Assembly: GCF_005870085.1 (NCBI RefSeq)
Contig: NZ_SZNM01000003.1
Span: 62,001 to 126,000 of the forward strand
Source of the DNA: Aquibacillus sediminis
GTDB lineage: Bacteria; Bacillota; Bacilli; Bacillales; Amphibacillaceae
DNA length: 64,000 nucleotides
Reading direction: 5' to 3'
A program made the translations under genes and the position numbers. The notes beneath the pieces are model-generated. The model searched no databases, was not told the origin of the DNA, and saw only the letters and a program-made list of their open reading frames with translations. This document shows, in pieces, positions 35,335 through 44,478 of the stretch (positions are counted from its first letter, which is position 1; each line of letters begins with the position of its first letter).

Positions 35335-35703
35335 ATGAAAATTGTACATATTTTATTGAACATAGTTGTTATATACATTTTTTACTGGACTGGTGTAAAA
35401 CTACAACAGATCCTAAACTTATTTATTCCAGGTAGTGTGATTGGGATGATTTTTTGTTTTCTATTTCTCCACTTCAACATAATCAAGCCTAGCTGGGTGG
35501 AAGCTGGTGCCCGTCTATTAATTTCCTACATGCCACTGCTATTTATCCCGGTTACCGCCGGCATTATCAATTACCTCGGATTTTTTGCTGGGAAAGGTAT
35601 GGTATTGATAGCTATTATCGTCATCAGTACTGTTCTAGTCATGATCAGTTCTGGTCACATTGTTCAATATATCATGCATCGAAAGGAGACTAACAATGAC
35701 TGA
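35335..35703 (+). CDS. lrgA: CidA/LrgA-type holin-like protein
   Basis: A 122-residue membrane protein with four helices. GVKLQQILNLFIPGSVIGM near 21 and ISYMPLLFIPVTAGIINYL near 63 are the LrgA/CidA hallmarks. Proteins of this pair act as holin/antiholin-like regulators of murein hydrolase activity or as pyruvate carriers. GAGGGAC precedes the ATG. It overlaps lrgB by eight bases. Whether it is the Cid or Lrg type cannot be told. Confidence 0.82.
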   Translation: MKIVHILLNIVVIYIFYWTGVKLQQILNLFIPGSVIGMIFCFLFLHFNIIKPSWVEAGARLLISYMPLLFIPVTAGIINYLGFFAGKGMVLIAIIVISTVLVMISSGHIVQYIMHRKETNND

Positions 35704-36385
35704 TCTACTAATTGGACTTGCGTCGATTGTGGCAACCATTACTATATTTGGGCTTGCAAGTATGATTTATAAAAAATATCCAATCTCGATTTTGTTACCA
35801 ATTTTAACTTCTGTTCTAACCATTGTTAGTCTGTTATTACTGTTACAAATTCCTTATGAAACCTACATGATTGGTGGCAAATGGTTAGATCATTTATTAG
35901 GGCCTGCTGTTGTCGCGTTGGCTTACCCGTTATACAAACAATGGCAGTTGTTAAGAGCATATATGTTGCCAATTATGATGGGGGTATTTATGGGGTCAAT
36001 CATTGGGGTTAGTAGTGGGATCGCACTTACAAACTGGTTAAGTTTTACCGAAGAAATACTTTACTCCATTGCATCAAAATCCGTAACGACACCAGTTTCC
36101 ATGGAGGTTACAACCACGATTGGTGGTGTCCCATCATTGGCTGCCATATTCGTAATTATTGCAGGAATTACAGGTGCCACTTTAGGAAAGGTTATTTTTT
36201 CTAAGTCAAAACTAACAAATAAAATCGCAACCGGTGTTGGAATGGGGACTGCCTCCCATGCAATTGGTACTGCCCGGATCATGAGAGACGGCGAATTAGA
36301 AGGTGCTGTTAGTAGTGTCGCCATGACCATCAGCGCCATCATCGTAGCAACCTTCACCCCATTTTTGGTGCAAGTCCTATTATGA
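35696..36385 (+). CDS. lrgB: CidB/LrgB-type membrane protein
   Basis: A 229-residue membrane protein. The LrgB motifs LLGPAVVALAYPLYKQ near 74, SIASKSVTTPVSMEV near 125 and GTASHAIGTARIM near 185 are present. It works with the LrgA-type partner. The ATG at 35696 follows AAGGAGAC inside the end of lrgA; the longer frame to 35660 is inside lrgA. A short GTGCC palindrome follows the stop. Confidence 0.87.
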   Translation: MTDLLIGLASIVATITIFGLASMIYKKYPISILLPILTSVLTIVSLLLLLQIPYETYMIGGKWLDHLLGPAVVALAYPLYKQWQLLRAYMLPIMMGVFMGSIIGVSSGIALTNWLSFTEEILYSIASKSVTTPVSMEVTTTIGGVPSLAAIFVIIAGITGATLGKVIFSKSKLTNKIATGVGMGTASHAIGTARIMRDGELEGAVSSVAMTISAIIVATFTPFLVQVLL

Positions 36386-36395
36386 TAGTGCCTAG

Positions 36396-37406
36396 TCACT
36401 TTTTCTTTGCCAATGCTTTTCGGTTTTCGACCATTGGTGGTTGTTCCATCCAGCCATTTCTGATTAACAGGTTTGTCCCGTCTTCAGCATATAGTCCTAT
36501 CTCAGCAATAAATTTACTGTATTTCAGGGCAATATCTCTTCTAGTTGCAGCTGAAATCGCTGCACCATAATAACCAATTGCAGCTGCAATCAAACTGACG
36601 ACGTGAAATAACATCAATTTATCAGAAAAAGGCGGAACAGTAGAATTCGTGATCTCTGATTGCCAATCCTTAGGAGAAGAAATATGATCCTTGTTCAAAA
36701 GTGTATTTATTTCTTCCATCTGACCTTCACACACTTTAATTCCTCGTAAAAGGTAATCGCGTACTTCGTTGGATTGGGCAACTTGACTAAAAGCTATTTC
36801 CAGCACAACTTTCATCATCGTTTTGATATAGTTATAATGCAGGCCACTAATTTCAATCGCATTTAAAGAGCGTTTTCTTCCAAACCATCCTGTCAAATAG
36901 TTTTGATTTTCAATGAAATCTATTCCACTTGGGGGCGTCGATCTTGGTGGTTCACTATAAATCCCCTTATCTAACATTGTACGCACGATTGTGTCATAAA
37001 GGTCAGACGTTTCGATTAAGCACTGTTGAAAATATCTCCGTTGATCCGATCGAATCGAGGTTGTAACACATAATGAATAGCTTGACATGCCATGAAGTGT
37101 CATCACTTGAAGATAGGCAAGTACTAAGTGATCGGAAAATAACTTCGGTGCCTCATAATGGACGTCAGCCTCTGTAAATCCTTTTGGAATCGGATATTTT
37201 TCTTGTTTAAACATAGATTTTAATGTATCAATATGTTTTTCTGACATTTTAATCGACTGTTTAAGAATGGCTTTTACTTTACGATCCTTACATTTTTTCA
37301 GAAAATATGTAAGGACATGTTTCGACATCGTATCGTTAATATATTGCGTCCAAATATCAGCGATTTCGGGTAGTGTCCGTCTAGATTGATTATTTTTCTG
37401 CATCAT
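36396..37406 (-). CDS. DUF3231 family protein
   Basis: A 336-residue protein made of two homologous helical halves (about 10-165 and 180-330), as in DUF3231 proteins of Bacillaceae. Each half has LTYFLKKCKD- or MMKVVLEIA-like helices followed by a proline-rich turn (KYPIPKGFTEADV; ISSPKDWQSEIT). The fold resembles ferritin-like four-helix bundles; the function is unknown, perhaps spore-related. GAGGAG precedes the ATG. Its stop lies 10 bases from the lrgB stop (convergent). Confidence 0.75.
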   Translation of the reverse strand: MMQKNNQSRRTLPEIADIWTQYINDTMSKHVLTYFLKKCKDRKVKAILKQSIKMSEKHIDTLKSMFKQEKYPIPKGFTEADVHYEAPKLFSDHLVLAYLQVMTLHGMSSYSLCVTTSIRSDQRRYFQQCLIETSDLYDTIVRTMLDKGIYSEPPRSTPPSGIDFIENQNYLTGWFGRKRSLNAIEISGLHYNYIKTMMKVVLEIAFSQVAQSNEVRDYLLRGIKVCEGQMEEINTLLNKDHISSPKDWQSEITNSTVPPFSDKLMLFHVVSLIAAAIGYYGAAISAATRRDIALKYSKFIAEIGLYAEDGTNLLIRNGWMEQPPMVENRKALAKKK

Positions 37407-37930
37407 TTATGTACACTCCTCGTCCATGTTCATCTCGATTAGTTTGGCAAAAAATAGTGCTTTTATTCCTTCATTCTTGTTTTTTCTGTAGTTAGTACTT
37501 TATATTGGATACGCCGACCGCACGACACATTCCTTTTCTTTATGCGTATTTACTTTTAAAAATGTGAGATCGCGTAAAAGGGAGCCATATGAACGCAGTC
37601 TAGAAAAAAAGTAATCGATCATAAAAAATTCAATGAAGTCAAGTTCTTCGACATCGTGGTATACCTAATTTTATTTTGCAAAAGGGCTGCTTTTTATTGA
37701 AGATTTGCTATTATGGGCAGTCATTAGCTAGTTAACAGGTCAGCCCCTACGTTAGAAGCTTACGTTTAAACGTTTTCCACTAAATATTGTATATTTTGGC
37801 CTTTTTCTTACATTCCACTGCTCAACATACAGCTTTTGTTCAACAACACCCTCTTTAACCAAAAAGAAGTAACCACCACCTATACAGGTCATGATTACTA
37901 CTTTTAGTTATGGTGCCTAGTCACCGATTG
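37407..37930. other. Intergenic gap of 524 bases
   Basis: No ORF with a start and ribosome binding site and no protein similarity is seen. It holds the promoter side of the DUF3231 gene, a terminator at 37866 and a GGTGCC palindrome (37911-37924) next to the following stop codon. Confidence 0.6.
37866..37908 (-). terminator. Terminator of the DUF7916-like gene
   Basis: On the minus strand AAGTAGTAATC and GGTTACTTC pair with an inner ACCT/AGGT pair, followed by TTTTT. Confidence 0.6.
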
Positions 37931-38845
37931 TCATCGTTTAATCGATGCGGTCATGCGAATGTAGGTGTGGCGTTTTCCTCTGATGGCGATCGAGTAGTCC
38001 ATGATGTTTTCTGGTATGGCAACTCCTGTATAGCCTGCATCGCCAATGTGGTGGATGTCAGCACCAACCATTTTATTTTGTAACGCTAATTGCTTAATAG
38101 TATCCGAGTCCGCTCCCTCTTGGCTTGTGCCAATTGTTGTCATTGCAAGTGCGCCATATTCATGGGCAAGTGCCACCCATTGATTCGCACGTTGTACCGT
38201 AATACCTGGAACCGTTCCAGGTGACGGTAGTAGAATAACATCTGCCCCCGCTTCCACAAATGCTTGGATTGTTTTCGGGTTTAAAATATCTTTTCCCACT
38301 TCCCCTTTAACACCAGCGCCATGCATTTTACCTGCAATTATAAATGCGTCATCACCAAGAATCGCATTTGCTCGACTTACTGCTTTGGTAATTTCTTCGT
38401 TGGTTACACCAGTTTTTGGATTTCCTGTTAAACAGATAAAATCAAGTCCTAGCTGTTTTGCTTTGTGTAACGAATCCTCTGTCGCCACCCTACCTGTTGG
38501 CAATTCCAGTAACGTTTCTGCAGCAGTCGCGCCTTCATCAACTGGTTCCAAATTAATCCCAACAGGACGTCCTGTCAGCTCTTTTAAACGTGCAATTACC
38601 TGTTCCCCCTGTTCGGTAATTCCAGCAACTTCAGGCTGAAAGACGTCAAGTACATTTAGTAACAACAAATCGGCTCCAAATCCTGAAACGAGCTCTGGAT
38701 TTGTAACAGGCGGATAGAGGGATGGTGCCGTACTTACCACTTCAGTAACAATTGTTCTTCCTTCACTCGCTTGAATCGCTTCCAATAGCTCTCTTCCATT
38801 TAACCCTTTAAGATCGGAAGCAAAACAATTCAATGTACGTTGCAT
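37931..38845 (-). CDS. TIM-barrel protein, DUF7916 / PEP-phosphonomutase-like
   Basis: A 304-residue protein starting MQRTLNCFASDLKGLNGREL. It shows a TIM-barrel pattern with VSGFGADLLLLNVLDVF near 55, DFICLTGNPKTGVTN near 138, AGADVILLPSPGTVPGI near 205 and IHHIGDAGYTG near 268. It resembles a family annotated DUF7916 or PEP-phosphonomutase-like; the reaction is not established. The ATG at 38845 follows GGAGGGG; the frame to 38959 is an unsupported extension. The 331-base gap upstream (38846-39176) shows nothing recognisable. Confidence 0.65.
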   Translation of the reverse strand: MQRTLNCFASDLKGLNGRELLEAIQASEGRTIVTEVVSTAPSLYPPVTNPELVSGFGADLLLLNVLDVFQPEVAGITEQGEQVIARLKELTGRPVGINLEPVDEGATAAETLLELPTGRVATEDSLHKAKQLGLDFICLTGNPKTGVTNEEITKAVSRANAILGDDAFIIAGKMHGAGVKGEVGKDILNPKTIQAFVEAGADVILLPSPGTVPGITVQRANQWVALAHEYGALAMTTIGTSQEGADSDTIKQLALQNKMVGADIHHIGDAGYTGVAIPENIMDYSIAIRGKRHTYIRMTASIKR

Positions 38846-39176
38846 TGATTTCCCCTCCAAATGAAGACTTTCTTTTATTATACCCTTTGCGGAAGCGGTA
38901 ACAAAACCCTTTTTCCAATATTTTGTCGATTGAACAAAGGGGAACCTCATCCAGTACATTATAAACGATCGATGACGTCTAATGATCTACTTCAAACATG
39001 TATAGCAACGAATGTTTCAACCGTAGCCCGCCACCAAATACTAAGCACATGATCATAGTGACAAAGTCAACAAACTAGTTTAAACATTTGCCTCAGGACC
39101 GTTTTGATTATCGCTATTTGGCCATGGTTAACCCCATATGTGCCTAACTTCCCTCCAATAGATAGTGACCTATGTC

Positions 39177-40190
39177 CTAACTGGGACAAGTCCCCTGTCC
39201 CCATGTCCCAGTTTTGATCTTGGTGGAGAGGTCTGTGGGGAGCATGTATGTGTTTTCGTTAGCAAGTTCTTTGATGCATGGAAGGTAAGGAATTTGGGGA
39301 TAGACTTTTTGAACGGTTGCTTGCACACCGTTTGTTAACGTAACGAGACAATTTTCTGGATAGATGTGTAGCAATTGCATGAACCTATTTCCAATCTCGT
39401 ATGTTTCCTTATCGTACGCTTTTTGTGTTACTAAAACTTCTAGTGCTTGGTGTGCCTTGTATTGTTGATGGTTGCTCCCTACCAAAGTCATTTCACTAAA
39501 TTGGTCGATAAAGGTTATCATTTTCGCTGCTAATCTTTGCTCCTCAGCTTGATCTGTCTGAGGGATCCGGTGTAATTGCTGGTAATGAAGATATAAGAGG
39601 TTCGCTACATCGTTCGTGACATTCCCTTTTGCTAATTCGATACTCCATAGGGCATGATGGTTCAGGATGTCTCTTTCTTCTTTTGTAAGATCATGTTTTT
39701 GTAAGACATGTTTCGGAATATGTAATCGACCTAAATTAATTAACAGAGCAGCTGTGGCTATCGCTTGTGGATTTTTTACAGCTGTTTCGTTATGTCTTAT
39801 ATATAAGTGAGTGAATAAATAAACATCCACTACATGTAAAAAACTACGATAATCCCAATTCCGTAATTCAACCAATTTTTTAAAAATCCAATAGGCATTG
39901 GCTGCTTCTTGTTTAAAGTTCTCTTTCACTCTAACTAGATACTCCATCTTATTTAATGAAAAGCCGTATCGCGTTTCACTCACTAACTTTGGAACTACTT
40001 CCTCAAATAAACGCTCCATTAATCGTTTACGATACTGAATCATAGTAGATGATTTCTGTACATCGGACCAATTTGTATGGTTATAAGCTGTTTTACCATA
40101 ATGTTGTTTTAAATACGTATCGATCTTTTCCCGTTGTTTTCGAATAATTGGATCGATTTGATAAGCTTGCAGTGTCTCGCTGTCCGTCAT
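39177..40190 (-). CDS. Degenerate HD-GYP-like protein with repeat-derived C-terminus
   Basis: A 337-residue soluble protein. Residues 95-250 follow the HD-GYP fold: AALLINLGRLHIPKHVLQKH aligns with the family's AALLHDIGKIxIPxxIL, but the metal-binding HD is replaced by IN and Lys by Arg. The GYP loop is also missing. It is thus unlikely to cleave cyclic di-GMP and may be a binding or scaffold protein. The ATG at 40190 has GGGAGGAG before it. The last residues, TGTWGQGTCPS, and the stop come from a GGGACA repeat. It lies 21 bases downstream of an L,D-transpeptidase gene on the same strand. Confidence 0.65.
   Translation of the reverse strand: MTDSETLQAYQIDPIIRKQREKIDTYLKQHYGKTAYNHTNWSDVQKSSTMIQYRKRLMERLFEEVVPKLVSETRYGFSLNKMEYLVRVKENFKQEAANAYWIFKKLVELRNWDYRSFLHVVDVYLFTHLYIRHNETAVKNPQAIATAALLINLGRLHIPKHVLQKHDLTKEERDILNHHALWSIELAKGNVTNDVANLLYLHYQQLHRIPQTDQAEEQRLAAKMITFIDQFSEMTLVGSNHQQYKAHQALEVLVTQKAYDKETYEIGNRFMQLLHIYPENCLVTLTNGVQATVQKVYPQIPYLPCIKELANENTYMLPTDLSTKIKTGTWGQGTCPS
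39181..39211. repeat. Partial GGGACA/TGTCCC element inside a gene end
   Basis: CTGGGACAAGTCCCCTGTCC then CCATGTCCCAG. It encodes the C-terminus of the degenerate HD-GYP-like protein and lies next to its TAG. Confidence 0.75.
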
Positions 40191-40211
40191 CAAACTCCTC
40201 CCTTTTGTCGT

Positions 40212-41252
40212 CTATCGAGCCCATGAATAAAATGTTGACCGATCCTCCTCTTTCGAATATGCGGTATGATCATACAACATTGCCGTAGCTTCAGTATGCG
40301 ATTTAACTGAAGTTGAGAGTGACGGTTGTTCTTGAACGATCTCAACCGGTGTGTGTAAAGATACCTTTGCATACAAAGCTTCAATCGCTTGATTCGTCAT
40401 TCGAATACATCCATTGGACACATCTGTTCCAATTTTTTCTGGCTGATTGGTTCCATGGATGGCAAAGGTTGGATCTGATAATGCAAGTGCCCGTGTTCCG
40501 TATGGATTGTTAGTAGCACTATAGTAATCTCGATTTGGCATGACCAACTTCTTTTCGATCGAAAATTCTCCTATAGGGGTGGTATCATTTTCGCCTAGTG
40601 CTACAGGATAGCGGTCAAGCACCACATCCCCTGATACAAGTAATAATTGATGGGCTGCTTTTGAAATAACTAAACGTAACGGCTCAAAATCTATCGCCAT
40701 TTCCTCACTCACACGAGGGATGAGTGCTTTTTCTACCAACTGTTTAATTTTGCTCGGTTGCTCCGACGCAACTGGTTGGGGATGGTAAATCCACCCTGCT
40801 GATTGAGAAACATAATCTGTGGCCACTTGATTTGAATGATTTATAGGATTGCTTGGGATCGCTGTCAAGAAATTATTAGGCTGTGCCTCTGTTAGTTTGG
40901 TTAGTTGTTTTGGCATCTGACCGTGATGTATCACATATTGGTAAAGTGCATTGCGAATCACTGTACTCGCTTCCCACAGCTGTTCCCTTTCAGCTATCTG
41001 TTCATCAGATTCTTTTGGCAACCTATTTTCTACTGAAAGGGATGGATTTATATGCCTTGATGCGTGATGCTCGGGTTGCCCATTTTTTCCTATTGATTTC
41101 ATTTGCATCATCCGGTCCTGATTACTAGCTGAATCCGTTGAGAAGAATAGATAGAAAATCATTAAACCAAATGCAATGAGAAAGCCAATCAGAAAAGAAA
41201 TAGTAGCTAATAACACCAAATCCGACTTTCTCCAAGTTGTCCCCTTTTTCAC
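40212..41252 (-). CDS. Membrane-anchored L,D-transpeptidase (YkuD domain)
   Basis: A 346-residue protein: one N-terminal helix (about 12-36), an Asn/Gln/Ser-rich linker, a helical region to about 180, and the YkuD domain (190-310) with YPVALGENDTTPIGEFSIEK, FAIHGTNQPEKIG and active-site SNGCIRM. It should cross-link or trim peptidoglycan outside the membrane. A tail of about 40 residues follows the domain. Start is a GTG with AAAGGGG nine bases before it. Cotranscribed with the degenerate HD-GYP-like gene. Confidence 0.85.
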   Translation of the reverse strand: MKKGTTWRKSDLVLLATISFLIGFLIAFGLMIFYLFFSTDSASNQDRMMQMKSIGKNGQPEHHASRHINPSLSVENRLPKESDEQIAEREQLWEASTVIRNALYQYVIHHGQMPKQLTKLTEAQPNNFLTAIPSNPINHSNQVATDYVSQSAGWIYHPQPVASEQPSKIKQLVEKALIPRVSEEMAIDFEPLRLVISKAAHQLLLVSGDVVLDRYPVALGENDTTPIGEFSIEKKLVMPNRDYYSATNNPYGTRALALSDPTFAIHGTNQPEKIGTDVSNGCIRMTNQAIEALYAKVSLHTPVEIVQEQPSLSTSVKSHTEATAMLYDHTAYSKEEDRSTFYSWAR

Positions 41253-41511
41253 ATTGGCATACCCCTTTCTTAGCCCATAATTTATGTATATGGAAAGGTG
41301 GATAAAATAGAATTAAATTTATGTTATAAATGAAAGGGTATATTTTGCGAAATTTCTACAGTTATAAAAGCATTTGGGAAAAAGCTGTTTGCAAAGCAGG
41401 AACTAAATGTACGAAGATGTATATTTCACCTTTTAATAGATACCATTTGCTAGATTTGCACTTTTCGTTCATAATGAAATGTTGAGAAAACTACATGGAG
41501 TGTGAATAAAA

Positions 41512-42582
41512 TTGAGCAAGCCTAAAAGAAATCAACCTTGCCCGTGTGGAAGCGGAAAAAAGTATAAAAAATGCTGTGCGTTGCACAATGTTGTTCAGTT
41601 CAATCCAACAATTTATAATGAGGAACTCACCCAACTACATAAGGATCTTATTGCATTTGCCAATAATGTATATGGCGATACAATCAAAGAAAAAGCAAAT
41701 CAATTATTCCCAGAAGTAGAATATACCAATCTATTAGCATGGGAAATCTTGCAAGCGCCCGTAAATGAATACGAGGAAACAGTATTTGAGCTCTTCTACT
41801 TAAAACGTGAAGGAAATTTCCAATTCACAAGAACAGAGGATATTTTCACAAGTTGGGGTGAACGAACACCTTCTGTTTATCAAGTCACGACCACTGACGC
41901 TGAACAAAACAAGGCATCAATCAAAGATATTCATACCGAAGAAGTCTTTCAGGTATCTTTCCACCAAAAAGCTATCTATCAAGCAGGAACATTCCTATCA
42001 GGAATTCTAGTACCGTTTGTGGAGTATCACAAGTTCCTACACGCACCGGTAGTTATTGACAAGAAGGAAGAAGTGATCGTTGAAAGCTTTTACTTACATT
42101 ATGACCAAGAAGATAGATTCATGAAAAACTATCCAGCGTTGTTATGTCAGTTACTTTCAAATTCTTCCCCAACGTCTTCAGCAACAGAAGTGAAAGACAC
42201 TACTATACAACTAAAACAAGACCAAGCAGAAGATCAGGTACCAGCACCCACAACTGAGCGCCAGTCCACATCCATTGATTGGGCCGAACCAATCTATGAG
42301 CAAGTAGCTCAACAATTTTCAGAACAAATGTTAAACAAAGGAATCAAGGATCAATTAATCAAACACGGTATAGTATTATGGGAGTATTACTGCAACAAAA
42401 AAAATCCTAAGCTTAAAAACCCAGCAACATATGCCGCAGCACTGGATTACTTAATCCATACTTCTTATGTAGAAGAACATAATTCCACCCAAAGCAGTGT
42501 CGCTAAAGAGTACGGTACTTCTGCAGGAACGGTTTCTAGTAATTATCGAAAACTAATCACTGAATTAGAAGAACAACTGTAA
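41512..42582 (+). CDS. SEC-C zinc-finger protein with C-terminal HTH
   Basis: A 356-residue protein. Residues 5-24 are a SEC-C zinc motif (QPCPCGSGKKYKKCC) as found at the end of SecA. The centre (30-210) is unknown. The last 100 residues are helical and end in a helix-turn-helix-like part (QSSVAKEYGTSAGTVSSNYR), which suggests nucleic-acid binding. The start is a TTG with GGAG before it. It is monocistronic with a strong terminator. Role unknown. Confidence 0.72.
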   Translation: MSKPKRNQPCPCGSGKKYKKCCALHNVVQFNPTIYNEELTQLHKDLIAFANNVYGDTIKEKANQLFPEVEYTNLLAWEILQAPVNEYEETVFELFYLKREGNFQFTRTEDIFTSWGERTPSVYQVTTTDAEQNKASIKDIHTEEVFQVSFHQKAIYQAGTFLSGILVPFVEYHKFLHAPVVIDKKEEVIVESFYLHYDQEDRFMKNYPALLCQLLSNSSPTSSATEVKDTTIQLKQDQAEDQVPAPTTERQSTSIDWAEPIYEQVAQQFSEQMLNKGIKDQLIKHGIVLWEYYCNKKNPKLKNPATYAAALDYLIHTSYVEEHNSTQSSVAKEYGTSAGTVSSNYRKLITELEEQL

Positions 42583-42589
42583 AATGATA

Positions 42590-42640
42590 GGGCTGGAACA
42601 AAAGCAAGTGTTAAACGCTTTTGTTCCAGCCTCTTTTATT
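42590..42640 (+). terminator. Terminator of the SEC-C gene
   Basis: GGCTGGAACAAAAGC and GCTTTTGTTCCAGCC pair over 15 bases and are followed by TCTTTTATTTTT. Confidence 0.92.
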
Positions 42641-42679
42641 TTTATAGTAAGGCACATTGGTAAAGTTTATTGCATTTTG

Positions 42680-43083
42680 TGTCGTAGTTGATAGAAACTC
42701 CGACGTAACTAATGGTTTTCTCGCTCGCTTTTATAAAATGAGTGCTAGTATAGAGCTCCGGAAATACACTACGCTTTCCACGGGCGGCTGATGAGTCTCC
42801 TTGAAAATAAAGACCAATTTTCTTCGTGCGATGTATCGCTATCGAAGCATTCCTTGTCCTATGGGAACAGCGCGAGCCGAAGATCCCATGAATAAGGAAC
42901 GTAGGCTAAGATCGCCACAGACACGCGAGCAACGCCTGCGTGACCACCATCCTGTTGGCCTGAGGCCGTGCCCATGGAAAGCGGAGTATTCTACCGAAGC
43001 GGTTGTACAGCACTCAATTCAAATCAGGAAATAAGATACTCATATAAAACTTATGTCGGAGTTTATGTTTACTTCGACATAAC
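42680..43083. repeat. Large imperfect inverted-repeat element
   Basis: The ends gtcgtagttgatagaaactc (from 42681) and the right-hand gtcggagttt...cttcgac (43055-43078) are partly complementary. Inside, aatacactacgctttccacg and catggaaagcggagtattct face each other, the same modules as at 11105-11705. Extra sequence between them (agcgcgagccgaagatccca and onward) makes this copy different. It holds no convincing gene and fills the gap 42583-43318. Confidence 0.7.
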
Positions 43084-43318
43084 AACAATCTTTTAGAAAC
43101 AGCCTATAGTAAAAACTTTACGTGTACCTTTAACAGAATTGTCCTCCATTATCCACACATTTCTCTTCAATGCTTCTAACTTTAGGCAGCTTCTCTAACT
43201 TGACAAGTCTACTAAGGTTTTGTAAAAAAATTTAACAAAAATGTAATGTTTCTATTTGAAATTTTCTGAATTAAGAGTATAATCAGTAAATATATATAAA
43301 TTGAAAGGAGTTAAATGT

Positions 43319-44284
43319 ATGAAAACGTTAGAAAGAATTAGTAACTTTTTTGGGAGTACATTCGCGATTTGGGTCATTTTATTTGCGGTCTTATCTTATC
43401 TTATACCGTCTGGCTTCACATGGCTTGCAGCGTACATTACTCCTTTATTAGGAATTATTATGTTTGGGATGGGGTTAACACTCTCAACTCAAGACTTTAA
43501 AGAGGCTTTGAGACGTCCGAAAGAAGTAGGTATTGGCGTACTTGGACAATTTACAATCATGCCACTACTTGCATTTGCACTTGCAACACTACTACCAGTA
43601 CCACCAGAAGTAGCGGTTGGGGTGATTTTAGTAGGATGTTGTCCTGGTGGAACATCCTCTAACGTCATGACATTTCTATCAAAAGGGGATACAGCATTAT
43701 CTGTTGCGATCACCGCTGTTTCAACGGTTCTAGCACCAATTATCACACCAGCACTTGTATTATTGTTTGCTAGTCAATGGTTACCAGTATCAGCAAGCTC
43801 ATTGTTCGTATCGATTGTGCAAATTGTGTTAGTACCAATTGTACTAGGACTACTCGTGAAAGGATTGCTTAAAGAAAAAGCAGAAGCTGGTGCAAAAGCG
43901 ATTCCTTTGGTATCTGTTATCGGGATTGTTGCGATTGTTGCTGCTGTTGTCAGCACAAGTCAAGCTCAAATCGCAGAAACTGGTGCACTAATTTTCGCCA
44001 TCGTTGTGTTACACAATGTTCTTGGTTACCTTGTTGGTTTAGGTTTAGGAAAATTATTGAATATGCAACCAGAACAGCAAAAAGCCGTTTCGATCGAAGT
44101 TGGTATGCAAAACTCTGGACTTGGTGCAACACTAGCAAGTGCACACTTTAGCCCACTAGCTGCAGTACCAAGCGCGATCTTTAGCGTGTGGCACAACATT
44201 TCCGGACCAATTATTGCAACGATTTATCGCAAACATCAAGAAAAGCAAGAACAACAGGCTATTGCCGATAAAAAATCAGCATAG
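43319..44284 (+). CDS. yocS: Bile acid:sodium symporter family transporter
   Basis: A 321-residue membrane protein, the same length as B. subtilis YocS. Nine or ten helices; the sodium-site motifs GCCPGGTSSNVMTFLSKGD near 106 and EVGMQNSGLGATLA near 259 are present. It carries an organic acid such as a keto acid or pantoate-like compound in BASS relatives; the substrate is unknown. The ATG at 43319 follows AAAGGAG by eight bases; a TTG at 43301 is upstream of the site. Confidence 0.85.
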   Translation: MKTLERISNFFGSTFAIWVILFAVLSYLIPSGFTWLAAYITPLLGIIMFGMGLTLSTQDFKEALRRPKEVGIGVLGQFTIMPLLAFALATLLPVPPEVAVGVILVGCCPGGTSSNVMTFLSKGDTALSVAITAVSTVLAPIITPALVLLFASQWLPVSASSLFVSIVQIVLVPIVLGLLVKGLLKEKAEAGAKAIPLVSVIGIVAIVAAVVSTSQAQIAETGALIFAIVVLHNVLGYLVGLGLGKLLNMQPEQQKAVSIEVGMQNSGLGATLASAHFSPLAAVPSAIFSVWHNISGPIIATIYRKHQEKQEQQAIADKKSA

Positions 44285-44289
44285 ACACA

Positions 44290-44325
44290 AAACGAGTACA
44301 GATACTTACATCTGTACTCGTTTTC
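44290..44325 (+). terminator. Terminator of the BASS transporter gene
   Basis: AACGAGTACAGAT and ATCTGTACTCGTT pair over 13 bases and are followed by TTCTTT. Confidence 0.88.
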
Positions 44326-44478
44326 TTTATATACGCTTTATATGCTAACAGCTCTTCAACCGTTCTTACTTCCAATTACATGCGGGATAATCATGAAAAC
44401 AAGTATAATTCTTCGTTAGTTGATAAACATAATAAAGCCCCTTAAACTGTTTCTTTTGGAAAAGGGAGAGACTATCCA

